From Nocardioides potassii (GTDB taxonomy: Bacteria > Actinomycetota > Actinomycetes > Propionibacteriales > Nocardioidaceae), in NCBI RefSeq assembly GCF_021648885.1, contig NZ_JAKJHZ010000008.1, positions 1 through 53,685 of the forward strand: a DNA stretch of 53,685 nucleotides, given 5' to 3'. A program made the translations under genes and the position numbers. Positions 14,949-23,930 of this stretch are shown one piece after another. The number at the start of each line of letters is the position of its first letter. Position 1 is the stretch's first letter. The notes beneath the pieces are model-generated. The model was not told the DNA's origin and did no database searches. It saw only the letters and a list, made by a program, of their open reading frames with translations.

Positions 14949-17168
14949 ATGAGCACCACCACTGAGACCGCCGTCCGCTACGACCGCGACGCCGACGGCA
15001 TCGTCACGCTGACCCTCGACGACCCGACGGCCAGTGCGAACACGATGAACGAGCTCTACCAGGCCTCGATGCAGGCCGCGGTCGAGCGGCTGTACGACGA
15101 GCAGGACGAGGTCACCGGCGTCGTGCTGGCGAGCGCGAAGAAGACCTTCTTCGCCGGCGGCAACCTCAAGGAGATGGTGAAGGCCACCGCCGAGGACGCC
15201 GACGAGATCTTCGCGATGGGCGAGGCGGTCAAGGCCAGCCTCCGCCGCCTCGAGACGTTCCCGCGGCCGGTGGTCGCGGCGATCAACGGCGCGGCGCTCG
15301 GTGGCGGCCTCGAGATCGCGCTGGCGGCCAACCACCGGATCGCCGTCGACGACCGCTCGGTCAAGATCGGGCTGCCCGAGTCGACGCTCGGCCTGCTGCC
15401 CGGCGGCGGCGGGGTGACGCGCGTCGTACGCATGCTGGGGCTGCAGTCCGCGTTGATGGACGTGCTGATGCCGGGCACGCAGTTCGACCCCCAGGGTGCG
15501 CAGGCCAAGGGCCTCGTCGACGAGCTCGTCGCCACCCGCGAGGAGCTGGTCCCGGCCGCGAAGGCGTGGATCCTCGCCCATGAGGACGACGCGGACGCGG
15601 CGAAGAACCCGTGGGACCGCGACGGCTACAAGATGCCCGGCGGCACCCCGAAGACCCCCGCGCTGGCGCAGTTCCTGCCGGCCTTCCCGGCGCTGCTGCG
15701 CAAGCAGACCAAGGGCGCGGTCTACCCCGCGCCGCGCGCGATCATGAGCGCGGCGGTCGAGGGCGCGCAGGTCGACTTCGACACCGCCTCGCGCATCGAG
15801 AGCCGCTACTTCACCAACCTGGTCGTGAGCCAGCAGTCCAAGAACATGATCCAGGCGTTCTTCTTCGACCTGCAGGCCATCAGCTCCGGATCGCTCCGCC
15901 CGCAGGGCATCGAGCGGTTCCAGGCGACCAGGGTGGCCGTGCTGGGCGCCGGGATGATGGGTGCGGGCATCGCCTACTCGTGCGCCCGCGCCGGCATGCA
16001 GGTCGTGCTGAAGGACGTGACGCTGGAGGCCGCCGAGAAGGGCAGGGCCTACACCGAGAAGCTCAACGCCAAGGGCGTCGAGCGCGGCAAGATCACCCAG
16101 GAGAAGGCGGACGAGCTGCTCGGCCGGATCACCCCGACCGCCGACGCGGCCGACCTCACGGGCTGCGACCTCGTGATCGAGGCCGTCTTCGAGGACCCGT
16201 CGCTCAAGGCCAAGGTCTTCGCCGAGGTGGCGCCGTACGTCGACGAGGACGCGCTGCTGTGCTCCAACACCTCGACGCTGCCGATCACCGAGCTCGCGAC
16301 GGGTGTCGACCGGCCCGCAGACTTCATCGGGCTGCACTTCTTCAGCCCGGTCGACAAGATGCCGCTCGTCGAGATCATCCGAGGTGCCGAGACCTCCGAC
16401 GTCGCGCTCGCGAAGGCGTACGACGTCGTGCAGCAGATCCGGAAGACGCCGATCGTCGTCAACGACTCGCGCGGCTTCTACACCTCGCGCGTCATCGGCA
16501 CGCAGATCAACGAGGGCCTGACGATGCTCGCCGAGGGCGTGCACCCGGTCTCGCTGGAGCGCGCCGCCACGTCGGCCGGCTTCCCCGTCGGGCCGCTGCA
16601 GATCAGCGACGAGCTCAACATGGAGCTGATGGCCAAGATCCGCAAGGCCACCGAGGACGCCGCAGCGCGCGACGGCGTCGACCTCGGCGACTACCCGGCC
16701 GGTGACGTGATCTCCACGATGATCGGCCTCGGCCGGCCGTCCCGCCTCAAGGGCGCCGGCTTCTACGACTACGACGAGTCCGGGCGCCGTACGACGCTGT
16801 GGCCGGGGCTCGCCGAGCACTTCCCGGTCGCCGAGCAGCAGGTCCCGATCCGCGACGTGCGGGACCGGATGCTCTTCATCGAGGCGCTCGAGACCGCGAA
16901 GTGCTTCGAGGAGGGCGTGCTCACCTCGGCCGCCGCGGCCAACATCGGCTCGATCATGGGCATCGGCTTCCCGCCGCTCACCGGCGGCGCCGCCCAGTTC
17001 ATGACCGGCTGGCAGGCGCTCGACGAGACGGGCCACGGCGTGGGTCCGGTCGGCCTCGACGCCTTCCTGGCGCGTGCCGACGAGCTCGCCGACGCCTACG
17101 GCGAGCGGTTCCGCCCGACGCCGTACCTCCGCGAGCTGGCCGCGAGCGGCGGGTCCTTCCCCGCCTGA
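14949..17168 (+). CDS. fadB: Multifunctional fatty acid oxidation enzyme (enoyl-CoA hydratase / 3-hydroxyacyl-CoA dehydrogenase)
   Basis: A 739-residue fusion. Residues about 10-200 are an enoyl-CoA hydratase/isomerase domain (FFAGGNLKEM oxyanion hole, INGAALGGGLEIALA, LPESTLGLLPGGGG). From about 325 follows the NAD-binding domain with VAVLGAGMMGAGIA and the dehydrogenase active site GLHFFSPVDKMPLVEII (His near 463), then two C-terminal 3HCDH domains. Length and order match FadB/FadJ alpha subunits. Start ATG 14949 has AAGGAG 5-10 bases upstream. Works with the upstream thiolase, and both are presumably controlled by the divergent MerR protein. Confidence 0.92.
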   Translation: MSTTTETAVRYDRDADGIVTLTLDDPTASANTMNELYQASMQAAVERLYDEQDEVTGVVLASAKKTFFAGGNLKEMVKATAEDADEIFAMGEAVKASLRRLETFPRPVVAAINGAALGGGLEIALAANHRIAVDDRSVKIGLPESTLGLLPGGGGVTRVVRMLGLQSALMDVLMPGTQFDPQGAQAKGLVDELVATREELVPAAKAWILAHEDDADAAKNPWDRDGYKMPGGTPKTPALAQFLPAFPALLRKQTKGAVYPAPRAIMSAAVEGAQVDFDTASRIESRYFTNLVVSQQSKNMIQAFFFDLQAISSGSLRPQGIERFQATRVAVLGAGMMGAGIAYSCARAGMQVVLKDVTLEAAEKGRAYTEKLNAKGVERGKITQEKADELLGRITPTADAADLTGCDLVIEAVFEDPSLKAKVFAEVAPYVDEDALLCSNTSTLPITELATGVDRPADFIGLHFFSPVDKMPLVEIIRGAETSDVALAKAYDVVQQIRKTPIVVNDSRGFYTSRVIGTQINEGLTMLAEGVHPVSLERAATSAGFPVGPLQISDELNMELMAKIRKATEDAAARDGVDLGDYPAGDVISTMIGLGRPSRLKGAGFYDYDESGRRTTLWPGLAEHFPVAEQQVPIRDVRDRMLFIEALETAKCFEEGVLTSAAAANIGSIMGIGFPPLTGGAAQFMTGWQALDETGHGVGPVGLDAFLARADELADAYGERFRPTPYLRELAASGGSFPA

Positions 17169-17186
17169 CCCCGGCTGGCCTGACCC

Positions 17187-17263
17187 GCTGTAACGCCGGG
17201 TTAGGTGCTGTACCCCCTATGTTGCTTCGTAGTGGGTAGAGGCACCAACCCGGCGTTACAGCG
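17187..17263. terminator. Long near-perfect intergenic hairpin
   Basis: Arms CGCTGTAACGCCGGGTTAGGTGC (outer 17187-17209) and its complement at 17242-17263 pair with a single bulge, and the interior (TACCCCCTATG against CGTAGTGGGTA) continues the stem. The whole 77-base region between fadB and the ABC gene folds on itself. No T-run follows, so an intrinsic terminator is only one reading; a mobile palindromic element or transcript-stability hairpin is another. Confidence 0.6.
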
Positions 17264-17324
17264 CTCGCCGGACGGGTACGCCGATTCGGCCACGCGAGAG
17301 CCGCAGGCGCGGGAGAATCGTCCG

Positions 17325-18023
17325 GTGACCCACACCCCCGCCGTCGTCGTCCGCGACCTCCGCGTCCGCTTCGGCGACGTCGAGGCCGTGTCGGGCGTCG
17401 ACCTGACCGCGGACAGCGGGCAGGCGACCGCGCTGCTCGGCCGCAACGGCGCCGGCAAGTCGACGACCATGAAGGTCCTCGCCGGGGTCGTCCCGCCGAC
17501 CGCCGGCGCCGTCTCGGTGGCCGGGCACGACGCCGCGACCGACGCCCTCGGCGTGAAGCGGGTGGTCGGCTACTGCCCGGACGTCGGGGGCCTGGTCCCG
17601 CGCGCGACGCCCTGGGAGCACCTGCAGCTCACCGCCCGGCTGCGCCGGGTGGACGACTGGGAGGAGCGCGGCCGCGACATGCTGGAGCGCTTCGAGCTCG
17701 GCGACGTCGCGCACCGCGTGGTCGGCGGGTTCAGCCACGGCATGAGCCGCCGCCTGAGCGTCGTGCTGGCGGCGCTGCACGAGCCCGCCGTCCTCCTCCT
17801 CGACGAGCCCTTCGACGGCGTCGACCCACTCGGCGTCGAGGCCACGCTCGAGGTGGTCGCCGACGCGCGCGCCCGCGGCGCCTGCGTCCTGCTCTCCACC
17901 CACCTGCGCGACCTCGCCCTCAAGGCGTGCGGGACCGCCGTCGTGCTGCGCGGCGGCAACCGCGTCGCCGCGATGCAGGCCGCCGAGCTGACCGGCGAGG
18001 CCTACCGTGCCCTCCTCGACTGA
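17325..18023 (+). CDS. ABC transporter ATP-binding protein
   Basis: A 232-residue nucleotide-binding subunit. Walker A is GRNGAGKST (about 35-43), the signature is degenerate (FSHGMSRRLSVVLAAL in place of LSGGQ), Walker B VLLLDEPFDGVDPLG and the switch His in STHLRDL follow. These features fit ABC-2-type exporters of the drug or lipid kind. Start GTG 17325 gives the standard N terminus (VTHTPAVVVRDLRVRFG); longer frames would read through the upstream hairpin. The last 17 bases overlap the following permease gene, so the two are coupled. Confidence 0.88.
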   Translation: MTHTPAVVVRDLRVRFGDVEAVSGVDLTADSGQATALLGRNGAGKSTTMKVLAGVVPPTAGAVSVAGHDAATDALGVKRVVGYCPDVGGLVPRATPWEHLQLTARLRRVDDWEERGRDMLERFELGDVAHRVVGGFSHGMSRRLSVVLAALHEPAVLLLDEPFDGVDPLGVEATLEVVADARARGACVLLSTHLRDLALKACGTAVVLRGGNRVAAMQAAELTGEAYRALLD

Positions 18024-19545
18024 CGCCTGGTCCGACGCGCTGCGCGACACGGGCCACCTCGTCGCCTTCCGCTCCCGGACCGTACGACGCCGCGGTGCCC
18101 TCGTCGCCGGGGTCGTCGTGATGCTCGGCCTCACGGTGCTCTTCGCCCTCGGCCCCGGCTCGCTCCACGCCGGCGGCGAGCTCGGCGACCTGCTCGACAC
18201 GCTCGTCGACTCGCTGACCGGCAACGTCGGCGCCGCGCTCCTCGGGACCCTGGTGCTCTCGATCACCTCGTCGATGAGCTCCGGGGGCGGGCGCGAGCTG
18301 CTCTCGCGCAGCGAGGCCGCGATCCACCCGATCAGCGCCCGCACCGAGCACCTCGGTGCCCTCGCGCTGTCGCCGCTCAACCTCGCCTGGTTCATCCAGA
18401 TGTGGGGGCTGCTCGCTGTTGTCGCGCTCGTCGCGCCGCCCGGTCGGCTCGTCAGCGCCCAGGTCGTCGCCGTGACGTGGATCCTGGCCGCCACCGCCCT
18501 CGGGCAGGCGATCGGCTGGGCCGTCGAGGGGGTCCGGCGCACGCCGCACGGCGTGCTGGTCGTCCGGGTCGGCGGCGGCCTGGTCGTCGCAGCCGTCGTG
18601 CTGCTGCACCTCACCGGCACCCTGTCCTCGCTCGTCCGAGCGCTGCCGACGACGTGGATCGCGGACGCCATGCTGGGTGAGCGGTGGTACGCCGTCGCGC
18701 TCGGGCTGCTCGTCCTCGCCGGCCTCGCCGTCGTACTGGGTGCACGGCCCGCCGCCTGGGCCCTCGGGCTCCCGCCGCGCGAGGAGCTGCGAGTGCAGTC
18801 GGGCGTCCACGAGGCCCGTCCCGTCCCCGTCCCGCGCTGGGGCTCCGCCGACCGGGCGCTCCTGCGACGCCTCGACCGCGGCTCGGTCTGGCGCTCGATC
18901 GGCATGCGGCGCGGCCTGATCGTCCTCGGCGCCGGTCCCGGCCTGCTCGCGCTGGTCGCCGGACTCCAGTGGAGCACCGTGATCGTCCTGCCCGGTCTTA
19001 CGGCGAGCGGCGCCGCGCTGCTCTTCGCGGTCAACGCGTGGTGCCTCGACGGCAAGGGGATGGTCTGGCGCGAGACGCTGCCGGTCCCGGCCGCCGACGT
19101 GTTCGCCGCCCGGGCGACCGTCATCGCCGAGTGCATGGTCGCCGTGTCCGGCGTGACCGTCCTGCTGGCGGTGCTGCGCAACGGCCTCCCGCCCCTGGTC
19201 ACCGGCCTGTCGGTCCTGGCCTGCTGGCTCGTCGTGGTGGTGCAGATCCTCGCCACGGCGATGTCGTGGTCGGTGCGCTCGCCCTACTCCGTCGACCTCT
19301 CGTCGCCGCGCGCCACCCCGGCACCGCACGCGGCCATGGCGGCGTACGCCGGCAAGCTCTCGCTGGTCACGACGATGACCGCCCTGCTGTTCACCGGCGC
19401 CGCCGCGACGCCGGTCGCGTGGCTGCCGATCGCCATGGCCGTGCCGTTCCTGGCCTGGTCGACCTGGAAGCTGCGCCGCGCCCGCCGCCGCTGGCTCGCC
19501 CCCGTCGAGCGCGCCCGCATCGTGCTCACCGTCGCCGCCGTCTGA
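18007..19545 (+). CDS. ABC-type export permease, large polytopic protein
   Basis: A 512-residue membrane protein with roughly 10-12 hydrophobic segments, among them GALVAGVVVMLGLTVLFALG near the N terminus, ALGLLVLAGLAVVLGARPAA in the middle and GLSVLACWLVVVVQILATA near the C terminus. I recognise no named family beyond ABC-2-like permeases. GTG 18007 overlaps the ATPase gene by 17 bases, which supports pairing with it. The signal or substrate is unknown. The stop is followed at once by a strong hairpin, so this two-gene unit probably ends here. Confidence 0.75.
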   Translation: MPSSTDAWSDALRDTGHLVAFRSRTVRRRGALVAGVVVMLGLTVLFALGPGSLHAGGELGDLLDTLVDSLTGNVGAALLGTLVLSITSSMSSGGGRELLSRSEAAIHPISARTEHLGALALSPLNLAWFIQMWGLLAVVALVAPPGRLVSAQVVAVTWILAATALGQAIGWAVEGVRRTPHGVLVVRVGGGLVVAAVVLLHLTGTLSSLVRALPTTWIADAMLGERWYAVALGLLVLAGLAVVLGARPAAWALGLPPREELRVQSGVHEARPVPVPRWGSADRALLRRLDRGSVWRSIGMRRGLIVLGAGPGLLALVAGLQWSTVIVLPGLTASGAALLFAVNAWCLDGKGMVWRETLPVPAADVFAARATVIAECMVAVSGVTVLLAVLRNGLPPLVTGLSVLACWLVVVVQILATAMSWSVRSPYSVDLSSPRATPAPHAAMAAYAGKLSLVTTMTALLFTGAAATPVAWLPIAMAVPFLAWSTWKLRRARRRWLAPVERARIVLTVAAV

Positions 19546-19550
19546 CTTCC

Positions 19551-19616
19551 GCGCAGGAGTCACCGCTTGGGCGGTGACTCCCGCGCTGATGGGGCGTTGC
19601 AACGGCCCACTAGCGC
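19551..19616. terminator. Tandem hairpins after the ABC permease
   Basis: First hairpin: GCGCAGGAGTCACCGC (19551-19566), loop TTGG, complementary arm to 19586 with one mismatch. Second, overlapping: 19583-19616 is a 34-base near-palindrome centred on CGTTGCAACG. The first has classical terminator geometry without a U-tract. Confidence 0.6.
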
Positions 19617-19662
19617 GGGACTCGGCCCACCGAGGTGACGTGAGGGACGCGTGCGTCCGTGC

Positions 19663-19687
19663 ATACGTGGTATACATACCCGGTATT
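19663..19687. promoter_or_regulatory. PadR operator / promoter region
   Basis: Overlapping inverted repeats of ATAC/GTAT: ATAC-GTG-GTAT (19663-19673), GGTAT-AC-ATACC (19669-19680) and ATACC-C-GGTAT (19677-19687). A TATACA hexamer (19671-19676) inside them can serve as -10 for the padR operon. Position about 45-65 bases before the PadR start fits autoregulation. Confidence 0.5.
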
Positions 19688-19729
19688 CATCGCTCACGGG
19701 GGCGGTGGGACGCGATCACGGAGGCACGG

Positions 19730-20356
19730 ATGTCGATCCGGCAGGCGATGCTGGCGATCCTCGAGCAGGGGCCGATGTACGGCTACCAGCTGAGGGCGGA
19801 GTTCGAGCAGCGGACGGGGGAGACCTGGCCGCTCAACATCGGGCAGGTCTACACGACCCTGACCCGGCTCGAGCGGGACGGACTGGTCGAGGTCGTCGGA
19901 CACGGGGGTGCCGACGAGACCGACCAGGCCGACACGAGCAGCGACCGCCAGGTCAGCTACCGCGCCACCGAGGCGGGGCGGAGCGAGGTGTCGGAGTGGT
20001 TCGCCACGCCGGTGCCTCGCTCCCAGCCCCCGCGCGACGAGCTGGCCATCAAGCTCGCCATCGCCGTGACGCTCCCGGGCGTCGACGTCGGCACGATCAT
20101 CCAGCGCCAGCGCAGCGCCACCATGGCCTCGCTCCAGGACTACACCCGGCTCAAGCGCACCGGACGCGCCGCGACGCCGACCGAGCCCGCCGACCTCGCG
20201 TGGAGCCTGGTCCTCGACGCTCTCGTATTCGACGCGGAGGCCGAGGTGCGCTGGCTCGACCACTGCGAGGCGCGGCTGCGTCGCGCGGCCGCCGACGCGA
20301 CCGAGGTACGACGTCAGGCGCCGGCCGCGACGACCGCAGAGGAGGCCGCCCGGTGA
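19730..20356 (+). CDS. PadR-family transcriptional regulator
   Basis: A 208-residue winged-helix regulator: MSIRQAMLAILEQGPMYGYQLRAEFEQRTG is the PadR N-terminal helix set, with NIGQVYTTLTRLERDGLVE as recognition helix and wing start. The C-terminal half (about 110-208) is the helical Vir_act_alpha_C-like dimer arm. ATG 19730 has GGAGG 4 bases upstream. Its stop overlaps the GTG of the ABC ATPase gene (GTGA). Such PadR-ABC-FtsX arrangements usually mean repression of the transporter until a peptide, antibiotic or envelope stress ligand is sensed. Confidence 0.88.
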   Translation: MSIRQAMLAILEQGPMYGYQLRAEFEQRTGETWPLNIGQVYTTLTRLERDGLVEVVGHGGADETDQADTSSDRQVSYRATEAGRSEVSEWFATPVPRSQPPRDELAIKLAIAVTLPGVDVGTIIQRQRSATMASLQDYTRLKRTGRAATPTEPADLAWSLVLDALVFDAEAEVRWLDHCEARLRRAAADATEVRRQAPAATTAEEAAR

Positions 20357-21075
20357 ACGCCGTCCTCCACCTCGCCGCCGTCTCGCGCATCCACGGCGAG
20401 GGTGCCACCGAGGTCCACGCTCTCCGCAGCGTCACCTTCCGCGCCCACCCCGGCGAGCTCGTCGCCGTCATGGGTCCGTCGGGATCCGGCAAGTCGACAC
20501 TGCTCACCCTCGCCGGCGGCCTCGACGCCCCGACGTCCGGATCGGTGTGGATCGAGGGCACCGACCTCGCCTCCCTCGACAACGCCGGACGCGCCCGCAT
20601 CCGGCGTACGTCGGTGGGCTACGTCTTCCAGGACTTCAACCTCATCCCGGCCCTCACCGCCGCCGAGAACGTCGCCCTGCCCCGCGAGCTCGACGGCGAG
20701 AAGGCGCGGATCGCGCGGCGGCTCGCGCTGACCGCGCTCGAGGAGGTCGGCATCGCCGACCTGGCGGACCGCTTCCCCGACGAGATGTCGGGCGGACAGC
20801 AGCAGCGCGTCGCGATCGCCCGCGCGATCGTCGGCGAGCGCCGGCTGATCCTCGCCGACGAGCCGACCGGCGCGCTCGACACCGACACCGGTGAGGAGAT
20901 CCTCCGGCTGCTCCGCACGCGCTGCGACGCCGGCGCCGCGGGAGTGATGGTGACCCACGAGGCACGCCACGCCGCGTGGGCGGACCGGGTGGTCTTCCTG
21001 CGCGACGGCGTCGTCGTGGACGAGACCGGCTCCGACGAGCCCGAGGCCCTGCTCGCCGACGAGGCTTCGAGGTGA
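20353..21075 (+). CDS. ABC transporter ATP-binding protein (MacB/LolD type)
   Basis: A 240-residue ATPase. Walker A GPSGSGKST (about 40-48), Q-loop VFQDFNLIPALTAAENVALP, signature MSGGQQQRVAIARAIV, Walker B RLILADEPTGALD, switch H in MVTHEARHA. This is the canonical type VII (mechanotransmission) ATPase that partners FtsX-like permeases. Start GTG overlaps the PadR stop, and its own TGA overlaps the permease GTG, giving a three-gene coupled operon. Confidence 0.92.
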   Translation: MNAVLHLAAVSRIHGEGATEVHALRSVTFRAHPGELVAVMGPSGSGKSTLLTLAGGLDAPTSGSVWIEGTDLASLDNAGRARIRRTSVGYVFQDFNLIPALTAAENVALPRELDGEKARIARRLALTALEEVGIADLADRFPDEMSGGQQQRVAIARAIVGERRLILADEPTGALDTDTGEEILRLLRTRCDAGAAGVMVTHEARHAAWADRVVFLRDGVVVDETGSDEPEALLADEASR

Positions 21076-23726
21076 GCGGCTGGCGCCCGGCGCTCCGCAT
21101 CGCCTGGCGCGACGCGCTGCGCCACAGGGGCCGCAGCATCCTCGTCCTGGTGATGATCAGCCTGCCTGTGCTGGCCGTCAGCGCCGCCGCGGTCCTCATC
21201 AAGACCTCCGAGGTCACCGGCGTCGAGGCCGCCGACCGCGTCATGGGCGCGGCCGACGCGCGGGTGCGGACCGAGGGCCGCGGCGAGGTGGTCCAGCTGG
21301 CCGACCCGATCCGGGGCGACGCGTGGATGCAGGTCGGCGACTTCGACTACGACGACCCGCTCGACGCGTCCGACGTCCAGGCCGTGCTCGGCGACGACGC
21401 CCGGCTGGTCCCCATCGCCGCCGGCTGGCAGCGGGCGCGGCTGGGGGAACGGGTCGTCAGCTTCAGCACCACCGGCGTCGACCTGTCCGACCCGCTCGCC
21501 CGGGGGCTCTTCGGGCTCGAGACCGGCCGGCTCCCCGGCGCACCCGGCGAGGTCGTCGTCAACGACGCGATGCTCGACAAGGGCTTCGCCATCGGGGACG
21601 ACGTGCGCGTGGGCGACGCCATGCTGACCATCGTCGGCGCCGGACGCGACGCGACCGTGCGGGACCAGCCGGTCATGCTCGGCTCGGTCGCCGACCTGCC
21701 GAGCGACTCGACCAACGTGCGCGAGTGGCTGGTCAGTGGCGGACCCGTGAACTGGTCGACGGTGCGCGAGCTCAACGCCGTCGGCGGGCTGGTGACCTCG
21801 CGCGCCGTGCTGGCCGACCCGCCCGACTTCGCGGCGATCGCCGAGCAGATGGGCATGGGCGGGGGCAGCAGCGAGATGGTCGCGGTGGCCGTGCTGATCG
21901 TCGTGATGGCCCTCATCGAGGTCGTCCTGCTCGCCGGTCCCGCGTTCGCGGTCGGCGCGCGCCGACACGCCCGTACGCTCGCGCTCATCGCCGCGTCGGG
22001 CGGCACCCCGCGGCAGTCGCGCCGGGTGATCCTCGGCAGCGGACTGGTCCTCGGGCTGGTCGCGTCGGCCGTCGGCCTGGTCCTCGGTGTCGTCGCCGGA
22101 TGGGCCCTGGAGCCGCTCGTCCAGCGGTTCAACGGCGAGTGGTTCGGCCCGTTCGAGCTGCCGTGGCGCTACCTCGCCGCGATCGTCGCCTTCGGCCTCG
22201 TCTCGGCCCTCCTCGCCTCCGTCGTGCCGGCCTGGCTGGCCAGCCGGCAGGACGTCGTCGCGGTGCTGGCAGGACGACGCGGCGACCGCCGCCCGCGCGC
22301 GTCGACACCGGTCGTCGGCCTGGTGCTCCTCGGCGTCGGCGTCGCCGCGTCGGCGTACGGCGCCGTGACGTCCGACAACAGCAGCGGGGCCTTCTGGATC
22401 GCCGGCGCCGCGATCGTGTCGGTGCTCGGCATGATCCTCGTCGTCCCCGTCGTCGTCGCAGCGTTCGCGCGGTGGTCGGGACGCCTGCCCCTGACGGCGC
22501 GGTACGCCGCACGCGACGCCGCGCGCCACCGCACGCGGACCGTGCCGGCGGTGGCCGCCGTCGCCGCCACGGTCGCGGGCGTCGTCGCGCTCGGCATCGC
22601 CAACGCGAGCGACGAGCTGCAGAACCAGGAGACCTACCGACCGCAGGCCCCGATGGGTGCGGGCGAGCTCACGTGGGCGCCCGAGGTGCTGCCCGGCGAG
22701 GCCGCGCCCGACGTCGCCACGACGTGGGACCGGATCGAGAGCGCCATCCACCGGGCCGTCCCCGAGGTGCGGACGACCGCGATCCGGGGGCCCGAGCAGC
22801 TCTACGACCCCAACGGCTACACGAGCACCTACGTCGAGGGCCCGCGCGGCATCGAGGAGGACGAGTGCTGCCTCGACTTCTACGGGTTCTCGTCGACGGT
22901 CGTCGCCGACCGTGCGGTCGAGCTCGGCCTCGACGGCGAGGAGGCGCGCCTGGTCGACGCTGGGCTATCGGCGGGACAGGTCGTGCTCTTCACGTCACGC
23001 ACGGACTCCGTGGACGAGGTGACCATTCGGACCGAGACCTGGCGCGGCGAGTCGGCCACGGAGCCCGAGTCCCGGTCGTCCGAGCGCGTGCCCGCCCGGC
23101 TCGTCGCGTGGGACGCGGACCGGTTCGGGCCGGCCCCGGCGATGGCCGTGCTGCCCACCGAGGTCGCCGGTGCGGCCGGCATCCCGGTCGCGACGAGCAG
23201 CCTGCGGCTCACCGGCGACCTCGACGAGGCGACCGAGACGCGGATCCGGGAGACCGTCGACGCGGTCGTGACCGACTCCTCGCTCTACGTCGAGCGCGGC
23301 TACCAGCGGCCCGCCGAGGCGGTCATCATCCTCGTGGTGCTCGGCGCGCTGGGCGCCGTGCTGATGCTCGGCGGGACCCTGACCGCGACGTTCCTCGCGC
23401 TCTCGGACGCACGACCCGACCTCGCCACGCTTTCCGCCGTCGGGGCGGCGCCGAGGACCCGGCGCCGGGTCGCGGCGTCGTACGCCCTCGTGATCGGCGC
23501 GGTCGGCGCGGTCCTCGGGGCCGCCATCGGCTTCATCCCGGGCATCGCGATCTCACGTCCGCTGACGGCTGGTTACGGCAGCACCGGCCCCGGACCGGAC
23601 GGGCCGTTCCTGGCGATCCCGTGGGCGCTCGTCCTCGTCATCGTGGTCGCCCTGCCGCTGCTGACCGCCGCGGTGGTCGGGCTGACCGCCCGGTCGCGCC
23701 TGCCACTCGTGGCCCGCCTCGACTGA
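21072..23726 (+). CDS. FtsX-like ABC permease (MacB-type)
   Basis: An 884-residue permease. One TM helix lies near residues 20-42 (SILVLVMISLPVLAVSAAAVLI), then a long extracytoplasmic region, a first FtsX core about 265-400 (VAVAVLIVVMALIEVVLLAGPAF; RHARTLALIAASGGTPRQSRRVIL), further TMs, a second large outside region about 510-740, and a last FtsX core to the C terminus (DLATLSAVGAAPRTRRRV). The duplicated layout is typical of actinobacterial FtsX permeases that export peptides or lipoproteins, or move signals across the membrane. GTG 21072 overlaps the ATPase stop. A GC-rich stem (23766-23771 with 23783-23788) follows the stop. Confidence 0.88.
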   Translation: MSGWRPALRIAWRDALRHRGRSILVLVMISLPVLAVSAAAVLIKTSEVTGVEAADRVMGAADARVRTEGRGEVVQLADPIRGDAWMQVGDFDYDDPLDASDVQAVLGDDARLVPIAAGWQRARLGERVVSFSTTGVDLSDPLARGLFGLETGRLPGAPGEVVVNDAMLDKGFAIGDDVRVGDAMLTIVGAGRDATVRDQPVMLGSVADLPSDSTNVREWLVSGGPVNWSTVRELNAVGGLVTSRAVLADPPDFAAIAEQMGMGGGSSEMVAVAVLIVVMALIEVVLLAGPAFAVGARRHARTLALIAASGGTPRQSRRVILGSGLVLGLVASAVGLVLGVVAGWALEPLVQRFNGEWFGPFELPWRYLAAIVAFGLVSALLASVVPAWLASRQDVVAVLAGRRGDRRPRASTPVVGLVLLGVGVAASAYGAVTSDNSSGAFWIAGAAIVSVLGMILVVPVVVAAFARWSGRLPLTARYAARDAARHRTRTVPAVAAVAATVAGVVALGIANASDELQNQETYRPQAPMGAGELTWAPEVLPGEAAPDVATTWDRIESAIHRAVPEVRTTAIRGPEQLYDPNGYTSTYVEGPRGIEEDECCLDFYGFSSTVVADRAVELGLDGEEARLVDAGLSAGQVVLFTSRTDSVDEVTIRTETWRGESATEPESRSSERVPARLVAWDADRFGPAPAMAVLPTEVAGAAGIPVATSSLRLTGDLDEATETRIRETVDAVVTDSSLYVERGYQRPAEAVIILVVLGALGAVLMLGGTLTATFLALSDARPDLATLSAVGAAPRTRRRVAASYALVIGAVGAVLGAAIGFIPGIAISRPLTAGYGSTGPGPDGPFLAIPWALVLVIVVALPLLTAAVVGLTARSRLPLVARLD

Positions 23727-23792
23727 CACACCCGCCGGTGTCCGAGGACGCCGCGCCTGTGGACGCGGGGGTGTTCCGTCCGCCCCCGGAGG

Positions 23793-23851
23793 TAGTCCAG
23801 TGGCTTTTGGTTGCGTCTCGGTGCCGGAAACGACCGAAACCCACTGGACTA
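23793..23851. repeat. Long intergenic hairpin before the TetR gene
   Basis: Perfect 11-base outer arms TAGTCCAGTGG (23793-23803) and CCACTGGACTA (23841-23851); the stem continues inward with mismatches (TTTTGGTTG against CGACCGAAA). It lies in the 204-base gap between the FtsX permease and TetR genes. There is no T-run. It resembles the other long gap-filling hairpins of this window in size but not in sequence. Confidence 0.6.
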
Positions 23852-23930
23852 TCGCGGCGGATGGGCAGGCACGGTGGCCGAACAAAAAGTCAGGCTTGAC
23901 TGTTTGTTTGTACGACGGCAGGCTGGCGTC

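Noticed and set aside
17205..17324. Longer start for the ABC ATPase
   Set aside because: It would translate half of the 77-base hairpin; GTG 17325 gives the usual N terminus.
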